Source of the DNA: Chitinophagaceae bacterium | GTDB taxonomy: Bacteria > Bacteroidota > Bacteroidia > Chitinophagales > Chitinophagaceae | Reading direction: 5' to 3' | Assembly: GCA_003509845.1 (NCBI GenBank) | Contig: DOMR01000283.1 | Span: forward strand, 2,059-20,121 | DNA length: 18,063 bases | In this document: piece after piece, positions 1 through 8,500 of the stretch | Layout: each line of letters starts with the position of its first letter | How positions within the stretch are numbered: the first letter of the stretch is position 1 | Position numbers and translations under genes: made by a program | Notes under the pieces: generated by a model | What the model was told of the DNA's origin: nothing | What the model saw: the letters and a program-made list of their open reading frames with translations, nothing else | Database searches by the model: none

Positions 1-64
1 ACTGAAAAAGTTAAAATCTAAATAAAAAGGTTACCTCTTTGGGAAATGGGTATTAATTAAAAGA

Positions 65-673
65 ATGAAGCAAATCCAAAAATATATTGTCATCCTCATT
101 TTCCTGGGAGTAGCTCCCTTGGTGATTTATGCGCAACAATTTACGGATACTTTACGTGTGGAGGCTTTTATCACACTTGAAGGGGATACCATTCCGCAAT
201 CTTGGCTACCTACGGTTGAAGTTTCAGCTAAGCAAACCAATTACTGGAGAAAGTATTGGAAAGATTGGACAAGGCTTCGCAATGCGGTTTATGTGACTTA
301 TCCCTATGCAAAATCGGCGAGTAAAGTGATTAGTGAAGTGAATGCGCAATTGGTAAATGTAAAAGATGAAACCAAGCGAAAGCAAATCATCAAATCAAGA
401 GAAAAGGAATTAAAAAAAGAATTCGCGGATAAAATCACCAATTTGTCGGTATATCAAGGTAAGGTATTAATGAAGCTTATTAATCGCGAAACGGGTAATA
501 ACTGTTATAATTTAATTAAAGAATTTAAAGGTGGTTTAAGTGCTGGAGTTTGGCAGGCAGTCGCCTTTGTATTTGGAAGTAGCTTGAAGCAACAATATGA
601 TCCTGCTGGAGATGATCAAGAACTTGAAAAAATTGTCAAGGAAGTTCAAAAGCTCTATGGCTATCGGGGGTAG
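65..673 (+). CDS. DUF4294 family secreted/periplasmic protein
   Basis: This 202-residue protein resembles the DUF4294 family, which is widespread in Bacteroidota and has no established function. A hydrophobic N-terminus (residues about 7-23, ending ...VIYAQ) looks like a signal peptide, so export is likely. The family-like core begins at about residue 30 with TLRVEAFITLEGDTIP and continues through LPTVEVSAKQTNYWRKYWKD and a Tyr-rich RNAVYVTYPYAK segment. The middle (residues about 85-125) is rich in Lys and Glu and probably helical. The ATG at 65 is chosen because it gives a complete signal peptide and lies just after an in-frame AT-rich leader. It precedes glnS by 67 bp on the same strand. 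Family assignment rests on recalled sequence style, not on a search, and no biochemical role should be inferred. Confidence 0.8.
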   Translation: MKQIQKYIVILIFLGVAPLVIYAQQFTDTLRVEAFITLEGDTIPQSWLPTVEVSAKQTNYWRKYWKDWTRLRNAVYVTYPYAKSASKVISEVNAQLVNVKDETKRKQIIKSREKELKKEFADKITNLSVYQGKVLMKLINRETGNNCYNLIKEFKGGLSAGVWQAVAFVFGSSLKQQYDPAGDDQELEKIVKEVQKLYGYRG

Positions 674-713
674 TTTGTTTTGTAATTAAGGTAGGTATTT
701 GACACCTATTTTG

Positions 714-721
714 TACCTTTG
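714..721 (+). promoter_or_regulatory. Bacteroidota-type -7 box upstream of glnS
   Basis: TACCTTTG is a perfect match to the TAnnTTTG -7 consensus of the Bacteroidota primary sigma factor, and it lies 19 bp before the glnS ATG. A TTTG at 698-701 (within TTGACA) is only 12 bp upstream, closer than the usual 17-23 bp, so no convincing -33 element is seen. The site implies a short 5' leader for glnS. Confidence 0.45.
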
Positions 722-740
722 CCCGAATTGATTGTGACTC

Positions 741-2399
741 ATGAGCGAAGAAAAAAGTTTAAATTTTATTGAAGAAATCATCACGAATGATTTAGCGGAA
801 GGAAAATGTAATTCCATCTTGACCAGATTTCCTCCTGAACCCAATGGTTATTTGCATATTGGACATGCCAAAAGTATATGTTTAAACTTTGGTTTAGCGA
901 CTCGTTTTGGAGGCGCCACTAATTTGCGTTTTGATGATACCAATCCGACGACCGAGGAAACAGAATATGTGGACAGTATAAAAGCAGATGTGCAATGGCT
1001 GGGTTTTAAATGGGTGAAAGAATGTTATGCTTCAGATTATTTTGATCAATTATATCAATATGCTATTCAGTTAATTGAAAAAGGAGTGGCTTATGTGGAT
1101 GATAGTAGTCCAGCCGAAATTGCCCTTCAAAAAGGAACGCCCACCATGGCTGGCACTGGGAATGACTTCAGAAATAGAAGCATTGCCGAAAACTTAGCAT
1201 TATTTAATGAAATGAAGGAAGGCAAGTATGCCGATGGAGCTAAAGTGTTACGCGCTAAAATTGATTTAGCAAGTCCGAATATGCATATGCGTGATCCTTT
1301 ATTATATAGAATTAAAAGGGCAACACATCATCGAACCGGAGATACTTGGTGTATATATCCCATGTATGATTTTGCCCATGGTCAAAGTGATGCTATTGAA
1401 AATATTACACACTCTATTTGTACTTTGGAATTTATACCGCATCGTCCTTTGTATGAATGGGGTATCGAGCAATTAGGTATTTTTCCTTCCAAGCAATATG
1501 AGTTTGCGCGCCTAAATATGACTTACACCATTATGAGTAAGCGTAAATTATTACAATTGGTCACGGAAGGGCATGTGACAAGTTGGGATGATCCAAGAAT
1601 GCCGACCATTAGTGGTATGCGTCGCAGAGGATATACGCCTGAAAGTATACGTGATTTTTGTGAGCGCATTGGTATTGCAAAGCGTGAAAATATTATTGAT
1701 TTTAGTTTATTAGAATTTTGTGTAAGAGAGCAATTGAATAAAATTGCACAACGCAGAATGGTGGTGACAGACCCAGTTAAATTAATCATTACCAATTACA
1801 CGCATGCGGAGGAGATGCTCAGCTCTGAAAATAATCCAGAAGATACAGAAGGTGGCGTAAGACAAGTGCCGTTTAGTAATGAGTTATGGATTGAGCGAGA
1901 TGATTTTATGGAAGAGCCGACAAAAAAATATTTTAGATTGGGTCCTGATTTGATGGTACGTTTAAAAAGTGCCTACATTATCAAGTGTGATCGTTTTGAA
2001 AAAGATGCAGCCGGTAAAGTGCAAACTATTTATGCAAGCTACTTTGATAACAGTAAAAGTGGCGCTGACACATCCGGACTTCATGTAAAAGGTACTTTAC
2101 ATTGGGTGAGCGCAAAGCATGCAGTGCCAGTGGTCTTAAATGAATATGATCGCTTATTCAATGTGGAAGATGTAGCCAATGCGGAAGGAGATTTCAAGGA
2201 GTATATTAATCCTAATTCATTAAATACAACAACAATTGCATGGGGTGAGCCTGCATTGTTAAACGATGCGCCTGAAATGCGCTTCCAATTTTTAAGAAAA
2301 GGATATTTTTATCAGGATACAACAAGAACAAAGGATAAATTGGTATTTAATCGTACGGTAACATTGAAAGATGCTTGGGCGAAAGAGCAAAAAAAATAA
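741..2399 (+). CDS. glnS: Glutaminyl-tRNA synthetase
   Basis: Class I aminoacyl-tRNA synthetase that charges tRNA-Gln with glutamine in the cytoplasm using ATP. The class I HIGH signature is seen at residues 39-42 within PPEPNGYLHIGHAKS, and the KMSKS equivalent IMSKRK at about 264-269. The segment LRFDDTNP (about 62-69) and the DPRMPTISGMRRRGYTPE stretch (about 282-299) are characteristic of the GlnRS/GluRS group, and their form here is that of GlnRS rather than bacterial GluRS. The C-terminal part is the beta-barrel anticodon-binding region. At 552 residues it is the usual length (E. coli GlnRS is 554). The ATG at 741 follows a good -7 box. tilS starts 6 bp after its stop, so the two are probably co-transcribed. 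I see no missing key residue. Confidence 0.97.
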   Translation: MSEEKSLNFIEEIITNDLAEGKCNSILTRFPPEPNGYLHIGHAKSICLNFGLATRFGGATNLRFDDTNPTTEETEYVDSIKADVQWLGFKWVKECYASDYFDQLYQYAIQLIEKGVAYVDDSSPAEIALQKGTPTMAGTGNDFRNRSIAENLALFNEMKEGKYADGAKVLRAKIDLASPNMHMRDPLLYRIKRATHHRTGDTWCIYPMYDFAHGQSDAIENITHSICTLEFIPHRPLYEWGIEQLGIFPSKQYEFARLNMTYTIMSKRKLLQLVTEGHVTSWDDPRMPTISGMRRRGYTPESIRDFCERIGIAKRENIIDFSLLEFCVREQLNKIAQRRMVVTDPVKLIITNYTHAEEMLSSENNPEDTEGGVRQVPFSNELWIERDDFMEEPTKKYFRLGPDLMVRLKSAYIIKCDRFEKDAAGKVQTIYASYFDNSKSGADTSGLHVKGTLHWVSAKHAVPVVLNEYDRLFNVEDVANAEGDFKEYINPNSLNTTTIAWGEPALLNDAPEMRFQFLRKGYFYQDTTRTKDKLVFNRTVTLKDAWAKEQKK

Positions 2400-2405
2400 T
2401 TAAGC

Positions 2406-3782
2406 ATGTTAACCCTGGAAAACTTTAAGGAACAATGGGAAAGAAAGTTTCCAGACATTAGTTTAAAGCACACTCATTTTTTATTAGCAGTGAGTGGCGG
2501 TTTGGATAGTGTAGGTTTAACCTATTTGATGCATTTGCTAGGCGCAAAATGCACCATTGCGCATGTTAATTTTCAATTAAGAGGGGAGGAAAGTAAGCGC
2601 GATGAGCAGTTTGTCACTGACTTTGCCAATCGATTGCAAATACCATTCAAAGTAAATCGTTTTGAAACTGCGGCTTATGCGGAAACCTATAAGATGGGTA
2701 TTCAGCAAGCGGCTAGAGAAATTAGGTATGCTTGGTTTGATCAATTAATGAAGGAAATCAAAACCAGTGTAGGGGAGACTAATGATAAAGTGGTTTTACT
2801 AACTGCACATCATGCTGATGATCAGGTGGAAACCGTTTTGATGCAATTGTTCCGTGGTACTGGATTACATGGACTCACTGGAATCCCAGATTTTCGTAAT
2901 GATAGTATTCAGGTTTGTAGACCCTTACTAGGGTATACGAAAAATCAAATCAGGCATTTCGCAAAGGAATATTCATTGACTTTTGTGGAAGATAGTTCCA
3001 ATGAAAAAAATGACTATACAAGAAATTTAATCCGAAACAAATTGCTTCCTGCAATTCAAGAAGTGTATGCGCAAGCAACAGAAAATGTATTGGATACGGT
3101 GGCCAGATTAAAGGAAGCGGAAGTAATTGTCAATAATACCATTGCGGCTTTTTGGAAAAAAGGAAAAAAAACACGGCATGGCATTGAAATAATTTCAATT
3201 CAACATTGGAAAAAAGTAAAAGACAATCATACTTATACTTGGGGCTTTATTCAATCCTATGGGTTTAAGCCGCAACAAATTGTGGAAGTACATAAGCTGT
3301 TGGATGCGAATAATGGCGCATATATAGCCACCCCCACTCATCGTTTTATAAAATTCAATGATACAATCCAGGTAGTGCCTAATCATTCTAATACCGAGCA
3401 TATGATGGTATATGTAGGCGAAGGTGATTTACAAACTAATAATGGATTGTTACATTTTGAAACAGTGGATGTTGCAAACATGGGCGAGATGAACAAAGAA
3501 GCGCATTTTGCTTATTTAGATGCAGACAAAATAGAATGGCCGCTTTTGTATCGTACTTGGCAATCTACCGATTATTTTTATCCATTAGGGCTTCGTAAAA
3601 AAAAGAAGCTCAATCATTTTTTAGGCAGCTTAAAATTAAGTCCTGCTATAAAGCAACGCATCGGTGTGTTAACCATGGGGGATAAGCTCTTGTGGGTGGT
3701 AGGCAAACGCATTGATGATCGTTATAAAATGACCGACCAGACCAAATCTGTTTTGATCATTACCTTGCTAGATAGATTTTGA
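2406..3782 (+). CDS. tilS: tRNA(Ile)-lysidine synthase
   Basis: TilS attaches lysine to C34 of the CAU-anticodon tRNA-Ile (lysidine), changing its identity from Met to Ile; this activity is essential in most bacteria. The PP-loop ATP-pyrophosphatase motif SGGLDS is at residues 30-35, followed by the N-type ATPase features HVNFQLRGEES (about 53-63) and TAHHADDQVETVLMQLFRGTG (about 133-153), which are diagnostic of the family. RPLLGYTKNQI and EDSSNEKNDYTRNLIRN are also typical. The C-terminal domain is present, with FYPLGLRKKKKLNHFL near residue 394. At 458 residues the length is normal. It starts 6 bp after glnS. Its last 23 bp overlap the 3' end of the convergent rhomboid gene. Confidence 0.95.
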   Translation: MLTLENFKEQWERKFPDISLKHTHFLLAVSGGLDSVGLTYLMHLLGAKCTIAHVNFQLRGEESKRDEQFVTDFANRLQIPFKVNRFETAAYAETYKMGIQQAAREIRYAWFDQLMKEIKTSVGETNDKVVLLTAHHADDQVETVLMQLFRGTGLHGLTGIPDFRNDSIQVCRPLLGYTKNQIRHFAKEYSLTFVEDSSNEKNDYTRNLIRNKLLPAIQEVYAQATENVLDTVARLKEAEVIVNNTIAAFWKKGKKTRHGIEIISIQHWKKVKDNHTYTWGFIQSYGFKPQQIVEVHKLLDANNGAYIATPTHRFIKFNDTIQVVPNHSNTEHMMVYVGEGDLQTNNGLLHFETVDVANMGEMNKEAHFAYLDADKIEWPLLYRTWQSTDYFYPLGLRKKKKLNHFLGSLKLSPAIKQRIGVLTMGDKLLWVVGKRIDDRYKMTDQTKSVLIITLLDRF

Positions 3783-4404
3783 TTTGTTCCATAAATGCAG
3801 CAAGTACATTATAGTTCCCCATAAAATAACTGGTGATGATTAAAAATACCACACCATAAATGGAACCCCATAAATGGGCGCTGTGATTAATACCACTTTG
3901 GCCACTTTTTGAAAGGTAAGCAGTGATACCTAGGTAAATAGGGCCAAAAATAAATCCAGGAATAATGGGAGGGATGATGAAAAATCCAATCTGCATGGTC
4001 GGCTGTAAAAATATGCCTGCGAATACGATGGCTGATACGGCGCCAGAGGCGCCTAAGCTATTGTAATTATATTGTTTGAAATGATTCAAGTAGGTAGGTA
4101 TCAAACAAACAATTAAGGAGCTAACGTAAAGTAGTATATATAAAGTGTTACCTAGGGAGCCGAATATCATGTTAAAATATTGTTCGACATAATCTCCAAA
4201 CATATAAAAGGAAAACATGTTAAATGCTAGGTGCATAAAGTCGGCATGTATAAACCCAGAGCTAATGAATCGATACCATTCATTGTCATGGTGAACAGTA
4301 TAAGGATGAAAAATTAATTTGTCCATTAATGCTTCATTATACATTGCAATTAATGATATTGCAACGGTAATGACTGTTATGTTTAAAGTTAAACTCATGG
4401 TCAT
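3760..4404 (-). CDS. Rhomboid family intramembrane serine protease
   Basis: A 214-residue polytopic membrane protein of the rhomboid family, which cleaves membrane-protein substrates within the bilayer using a Ser-His dyad. The serine motif G-A-S-G is at residues 118-121 (nucleophile S120) in NSLGASGAVSAIVFAG, and the partner His is H177 in HLWGSIYG. The conserved transmembrane-2 pattern is visible as H53-x4-H58-x3-N62 (FIHADFMHLAFNM). About six hydrophobic segments are predicted by eye, the compact bacterial layout. It starts only 9 bp after the stop of rlmH, so it is probably translated from the rlmH transcript. The ATG at 4404 is used; a second ATG two codons later is equally possible. The substrate is unknown. 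It overlaps tilS tail to tail. Confidence 0.92.
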   Translation of the reverse strand: MTMSLTLNITVITVAISLIAMYNEALMDKLIFHPYTVHHDNEWYRFISSGFIHADFMHLAFNMFSFYMFGDYVEQYFNMIFGSLGNTLYILLYVSSLIVCLIPTYLNHFKQYNYNSLGASGAVSAIVFAGIFLQPTMQIGFFIIPPIIPGFIFGPIYLGITAYLSKSGQSGINHSAHLWGSIYGVVFLIITSYFMGNYNVLAAFMEQIKIYLAR

Positions 4405-4413
4405 GGTTAATAA

Positions 4414-4878
4414 TTATTCGTGATGGTATTTTTCATTAGCTAAGATACTGCAAGCCCTGTAAATTTGTTCTGCTAATATAAGTCGAACGAGCATGTGTGG
4501 AAAGACGAGTTCAGATAATGACCAAGTAAATTGAGCTTTGGCTTTTATTTCATCTGCAACCCCATAAGCACCTCCAATCAAAAACACAATCCGATGTGCA
4601 CTTTGGTTGGCCTTTTGTTGAATTAATTTTGCAAGGCCAGGGGAGCTTTGCATTTTTCCTTTTTCATCTAATAATATGAACACATCATTTTGTGCTAGTG
4701 TTTTTAAAATAGAGATTGCTTCTTCTTTTTTTATTTGATTAGGATCGCTTGCTTTTGAAGGTGTGATTAATTGCCATTCAATAGGGTAGTAATGACCAAT
4801 GCGTTTGGTGAAATTAGCAACGCCTTCTTTAATATAGGATTCATCCGCTTTACCTACAGACCAAATCGCAATTTTCAT
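4414..4878 (-). CDS. rlmH: 23S rRNA (pseudouridine-1915-N3)-methyltransferase
   Basis: RlmH is a SPOUT-class methyltransferase that uses S-adenosylmethionine to methylate pseudouridine 1915 in helix 69 of 23S rRNA on the assembled 70S ribosome. The trefoil-knot SAM loop is seen as VFLIGGAYGVADE (residues about 98-110), and the C-terminal signature as RLILAEQIYRACSILANEKYHHE, including the terminal Tyr-His-His needed for the active site. The length of 154 residues matches the family (about 155-159). The GGAYG form, rather than GGPEG, is as I would expect for Bacteroidota. The start ATG at 4878 sits behind a plausible -7 box. The rhomboid gene follows directly. Confidence 0.95.
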   Translation of the reverse strand: MKIAIWSVGKADESYIKEGVANFTKRIGHYYPIEWQLITPSKASDPNQIKKEEAISILKTLAQNDVFILLDEKGKMQSSPGLAKLIQQKANQSAHRIVFLIGGAYGVADEIKAKAQFTWSLSELVFPHMLVRLILAEQIYRACSILANEKYHHE

Positions 4879-4898
4879 ATATTAATTATTTTTCTAAT

Positions 4899-4906
4899 CA
4901 AAGTTA
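4899..4906 (-). promoter_or_regulatory. Candidate -7 box for rlmH-rhomboid operon
   Basis: On the - strand this reads TAACTTTG, a perfect TAnnTTTG match, 20 bp before the rlmH start. No TTG at a suitable -33 distance was found upstream, so the call rests on the -7 element and its position. The whole divergent spacer 4879-5024 is very AT-rich and holds no gene. Confidence 0.4.
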
Positions 4907-4966
4907 CATCTCATATATTTAATATTATATATTAAAATTTTATATGAATAATTAATACAAATATAG

Positions 4967-4998
4967 TTGTGTGTAATTGAAATAATCATTTATTTTCG
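4967..4998 (+). promoter_or_regulatory. Candidate promoter of the small secreted protein gene
   Basis: TTG at 4967-4969 is followed after 21 bp by TATTTTCG at 4991-4998, which departs from the Bacteroidota TAnnTTTG consensus at one position. The spacing is in the normal range and the start codon at 5025 lies about 26 bp downstream. This is inference from consensus only. Confidence 0.3.
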
Positions 4999-5024
4999 TG
5001 TCCAATTTATAACCCCCATCATAA

Positions 5025-5495
5025 ATGAGAAAGCTACTCCCCCTAGCCCTTCTTTTACTGTCTTTTTTTTGTCTTAATAACACTAACGCGCAGTTTAAAA
5101 CTATTGTTATTGCAACCGAGGATATAGGTACCTTAAAAGGGATCTATTTAAAAAACGAAACTGCCAATCAAAATTCAGCGTATGGTATACAAGTGGTTTA
5201 TAAAAACCAACAATTTGTATATAAGCAGGAACAGGATACCATTCACTTAAAATCTAAGGAGCTAATTGCACAATTCATTACTGATTTAAAGACTGGATTA
5301 TTGGTTATCGGTGATGAGGAAAAGGGATTCAGTATTACGAACCCGAATTACACCATATTCAAAAACAAAGGTTACAGCGATAATAACTTTATCGTGATTG
5401 CCAACAAGGATCTAACCATTAAAGCGCCCATCAACAAATTCTTTACCAATCAATTAATCACTTGGCTTAATTCCATTGATTTCGGTAAGGGTTAA
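5025..5495 (+). CDS. Small secreted protein of unknown function
   Basis: I do not recognise this 156-residue protein. It begins with a clear signal peptide: Met-Arg-Lys, then a Leu-rich core (about residues 4-16) and a cleavage site around Asn-Ala-Gln at about 21-23. There is no Cys at a lipobox position, so it is likely periplasmic or released rather than a lipoprotein. The mature part is mixed and mostly beta-like, with Lys- and Asn-rich stretches and a conserved-looking KTIVIATEDIGTLKGIYL start. No catalytic motif, repeat, transmembrane helix or T9SS C-terminal domain is visible. It ends 78 bp before the ATG of the giant surface protein on the same strand, so joint transcription is possible but not shown. 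Confidence 0.75.
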   Translation: MRKLLPLALLLLSFFCLNNTNAQFKTIVIATEDIGTLKGIYLKNETANQNSAYGIQVVYKNQQFVYKQEQDTIHLKSKELIAQFITDLKTGLLVIGDEEKGFSITNPNYTIFKNKGYSDNNFIVIANKDLTIKAPINKFFTNQLITWLNSIDFGKG

Positions 5496-5573
5496 AATTG
5501 CCTTTTTTAGCTCATTTTTTACCTTTTTTCATTACATTTATACTTGTTAAACAACTAGTATTTGAATATTGTA

Positions 5574-8500
5574 ATGCGCTCCATATTTTCATATATAAAA
5601 TATTTAATATTCATATTTGGGATATTATATGCAAGTGGCGCCTTTGCGCAGGATTTTTCCAATAAAGGAAGGGAATTTTGGGTAGGGTATGGTAGTCATG
5701 TGAGTATGTATAATTCAAATGGGACTGTTAACACGACTAGTGGAGGTTCACAGAATATGGTTTTGTATTTTACGTCAGATCAAAATGCAAATGTGACCGT
5801 TGAAATTCCTGCAACAGGTTGGTCTAGGACTTATACGGTGCTTGCTAACCAAGTAACCACTACTGATATTATTCCAAAAACTGGCGCAGATGATGCAAGA
5901 TTATCTGATGAAGGTAAGTCAAATAAGGGAATACATATTATCTCCGATGTTGGCATCATTGCATATACGCATATTTATAATTCAGCGGTATCAGGAGCGA
6001 GTTTATTGTTCCCTGTGAGCACTTTAGGTCGTGACTATTATTCCGTCAATTATAATCAAGTTTCAAATTCGAGGTATTCCTACAACTATACTTATGTCAT
6101 AGCCACTGAGGATAATACCAATATTGAGATTATTCCTAGTGTTAATACATTTAATATTCCTAATGGGGATACTTTAAGGGTGACTTTAAATAGAGGAGAA
6201 ATTTATAATGTTTTTGGTAGAGTAGTTGTCCCTGGAACTGCTACCAATCAAAGATCAACTGGGGAGGATTTGACAGGAACAAGAATCAGATCAATTGCTA
6301 CTTCTACTAGTTCTTGTAAAAGAATTGCGGTTTTTTCAGGTTCAGGAAAATTAAGTATCAATTGTACGACCAATGGCGCTGGAAGTGCAGACAATTATAT
6401 TCAACAAGCTTTTCCTTCAAGCGCCTGGGGACGAAAGTATCTAACTATTCCCACCAATAAAATGCCTACTAATTTTTATCGTGTTATTGTGAGTGATACT
6501 TCAACAACAGTTAAATTAAATGGAGCAGTTTTGAATAAAGCAAGTTTGATAAATAATTTCTATTATGAATTTTCTAGTAATACTGCAAATTCAATTGAAT
6601 CCAATTTGCCTATTATGGTTGCACAATATATTACGACTGCAAATTCATGTGGAAATAATGAAATAGGGGGTAATGGTGATCCAGAAATGATATATTTAAG
6701 CCCAATTGAACAAACAATTAATAAAGTAACAATAAACTCAACAAGTAATTTTAATATTGGGGCTGCTTATCATTTTGCAAATATTGTAATACCAAAAAAA
6801 GGCGCTACATCTTTGAAAATAGATGGCGTTTCTCTTACTGGTTCAATAGTCCATCCAGGAGATACGAATTATTTATACTTTCAACCTCAGTTAGCTGCAG
6901 GATCTCATACCATATCTTCAGATTCCGGATTCAATGCCATCGCTTATGGTTATGGGGGAGCTGAATCCTATGGATATAACGCAGGTGCAAATGTGATAGA
7001 TTTATACCAACGATTAGAAGTTAATAATAATTTCAATACTGTTTACCTACCCATTACCTGTAAAGGAGTTAGTTCCAAAGCTTCGATCACTTTGCCTTAT
7101 AAGCCATTATCTTTGAAATGGAATATTCCCAATTATCCTAAGGATTCCATATACAATCCTATTCCAGATGACTCCACGCTAATCAATGGCAAATCGGTGT
7201 ATAAGTATAGTTATAAAAATCCTTTTTTGTTCAATACTGCTGGTCAATATTTAATACAAGTAATTGCGAATAATCCAACTTTTGATGGATGTAGTGGTGA
7301 ACAGGATTTGTCATTTATTTTAACGGTAACTGAACCGCCTAAAACAAAGGATAGTATTTTTACAACACATTGCTTAAGTGATTCGGTAAGTTTGTTTGAT
7401 AAAACTATAATTGCTAAAGATGACCGTGCTATTATTAAATATATGTGGGACTTTGGAACGGGAGTATTTAGGGATACTACGCCAAACATAAAATTTAAAC
7501 CTGATACAGCTGGTAAATATAATATTCGACATTTTGTAATAAATGATATTGGATGCATCAGTGATACGCTTACAGCTGACAGTTCAATTTTGCAATTAGC
7601 AATCATTGATAGTGTTCCAAAAATCAAATTTTCAATTTCAGATACGACTTGCTTAAATACAACTTTAATATTAAGGGATTCAACAGTATCATCACCTAAA
7701 TCAACATTAGTAAGTTGGATATGGAATTATGGGGATGGATCTCCCTTGGATTCTAGTACCACAAATCAACCTAAGGCGCATGTTTATACTAATTTACAAA
7801 GCTATCGACCTATTTTAAATTTAACTACACTAAATGGTTGTAATGTATCCGATTCAATTAGTTTTACAAATAGGCCCTTTCCTGTAGTAGGATTTTCATT
7901 GCCCGATGCTTGTTTGTATAATGCCTTGGCAACTTTTTCGGATACTTCAAGTATTGTAGATAATAATTTAAATTTCAAATATCTATGGAATTTCGGTGAT
8001 GCTAGTGCAACCACTGCTAACCCGAATACCTCCACATTGAAAACGCCTACACATAAATATAGTAGTGGGGGTGATTATAATATAATACTTCAAGTGTCAA
8101 GTGAATATGGTTGTGTTTCACTTGATACTACTATTTTTAAAGTAAGTGGTGCAATACCGCATCCTAAGTTTAATGTTTTAAAAAGTACAGCTTTGTGTAC
8201 AAATGAAGATGTAACTATTGAAAATATATCCACGATTGATTTTGGTACCATTGATAAAGTGGTTGTATTTTGGGATAATGATAATATAAAAGATAGCACG
8301 GTCGATTCAAGTCCGAGTGTAGGAAAAAAGTATGCATACCGTTATTTGGATTATAATTATCCTGCTAAAATGAGTTATGATATTCGACTAAGGGCCTACT
8401 CAGGAGCTACTTGTATGGCAGATACAATTATAAAGGTTAATTTAATACCACATCCACAGGTTGGGTTCATATTGCCGGAGGTTTGTTTGGAAGATAGCTA

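Noticed and set aside
1..64. Possible 3' end of a preceding gene (a frame reading T-E-K-V-K-I then TAA at 19-21).
   Set aside because: Six codons in one frame and seven in another end in stops by chance in AT-rich DNA; nothing identifies a gene.
4879..5024. Small RNA or replication origin in the AT-rich spacer between rlmH and the secreted protein gene.
   Set aside because: It contains only low-complexity AT runs and two candidate promoters; no DnaA-box cluster, stable hairpin or terminator was seen.
5562..5573. TTG start for the giant surface protein, adding four residues.
   Set aside because: The ATG at 5574 gives a standard signal peptide with a charged N-terminus, and TTG is a rarer start; the difference is only four codons.
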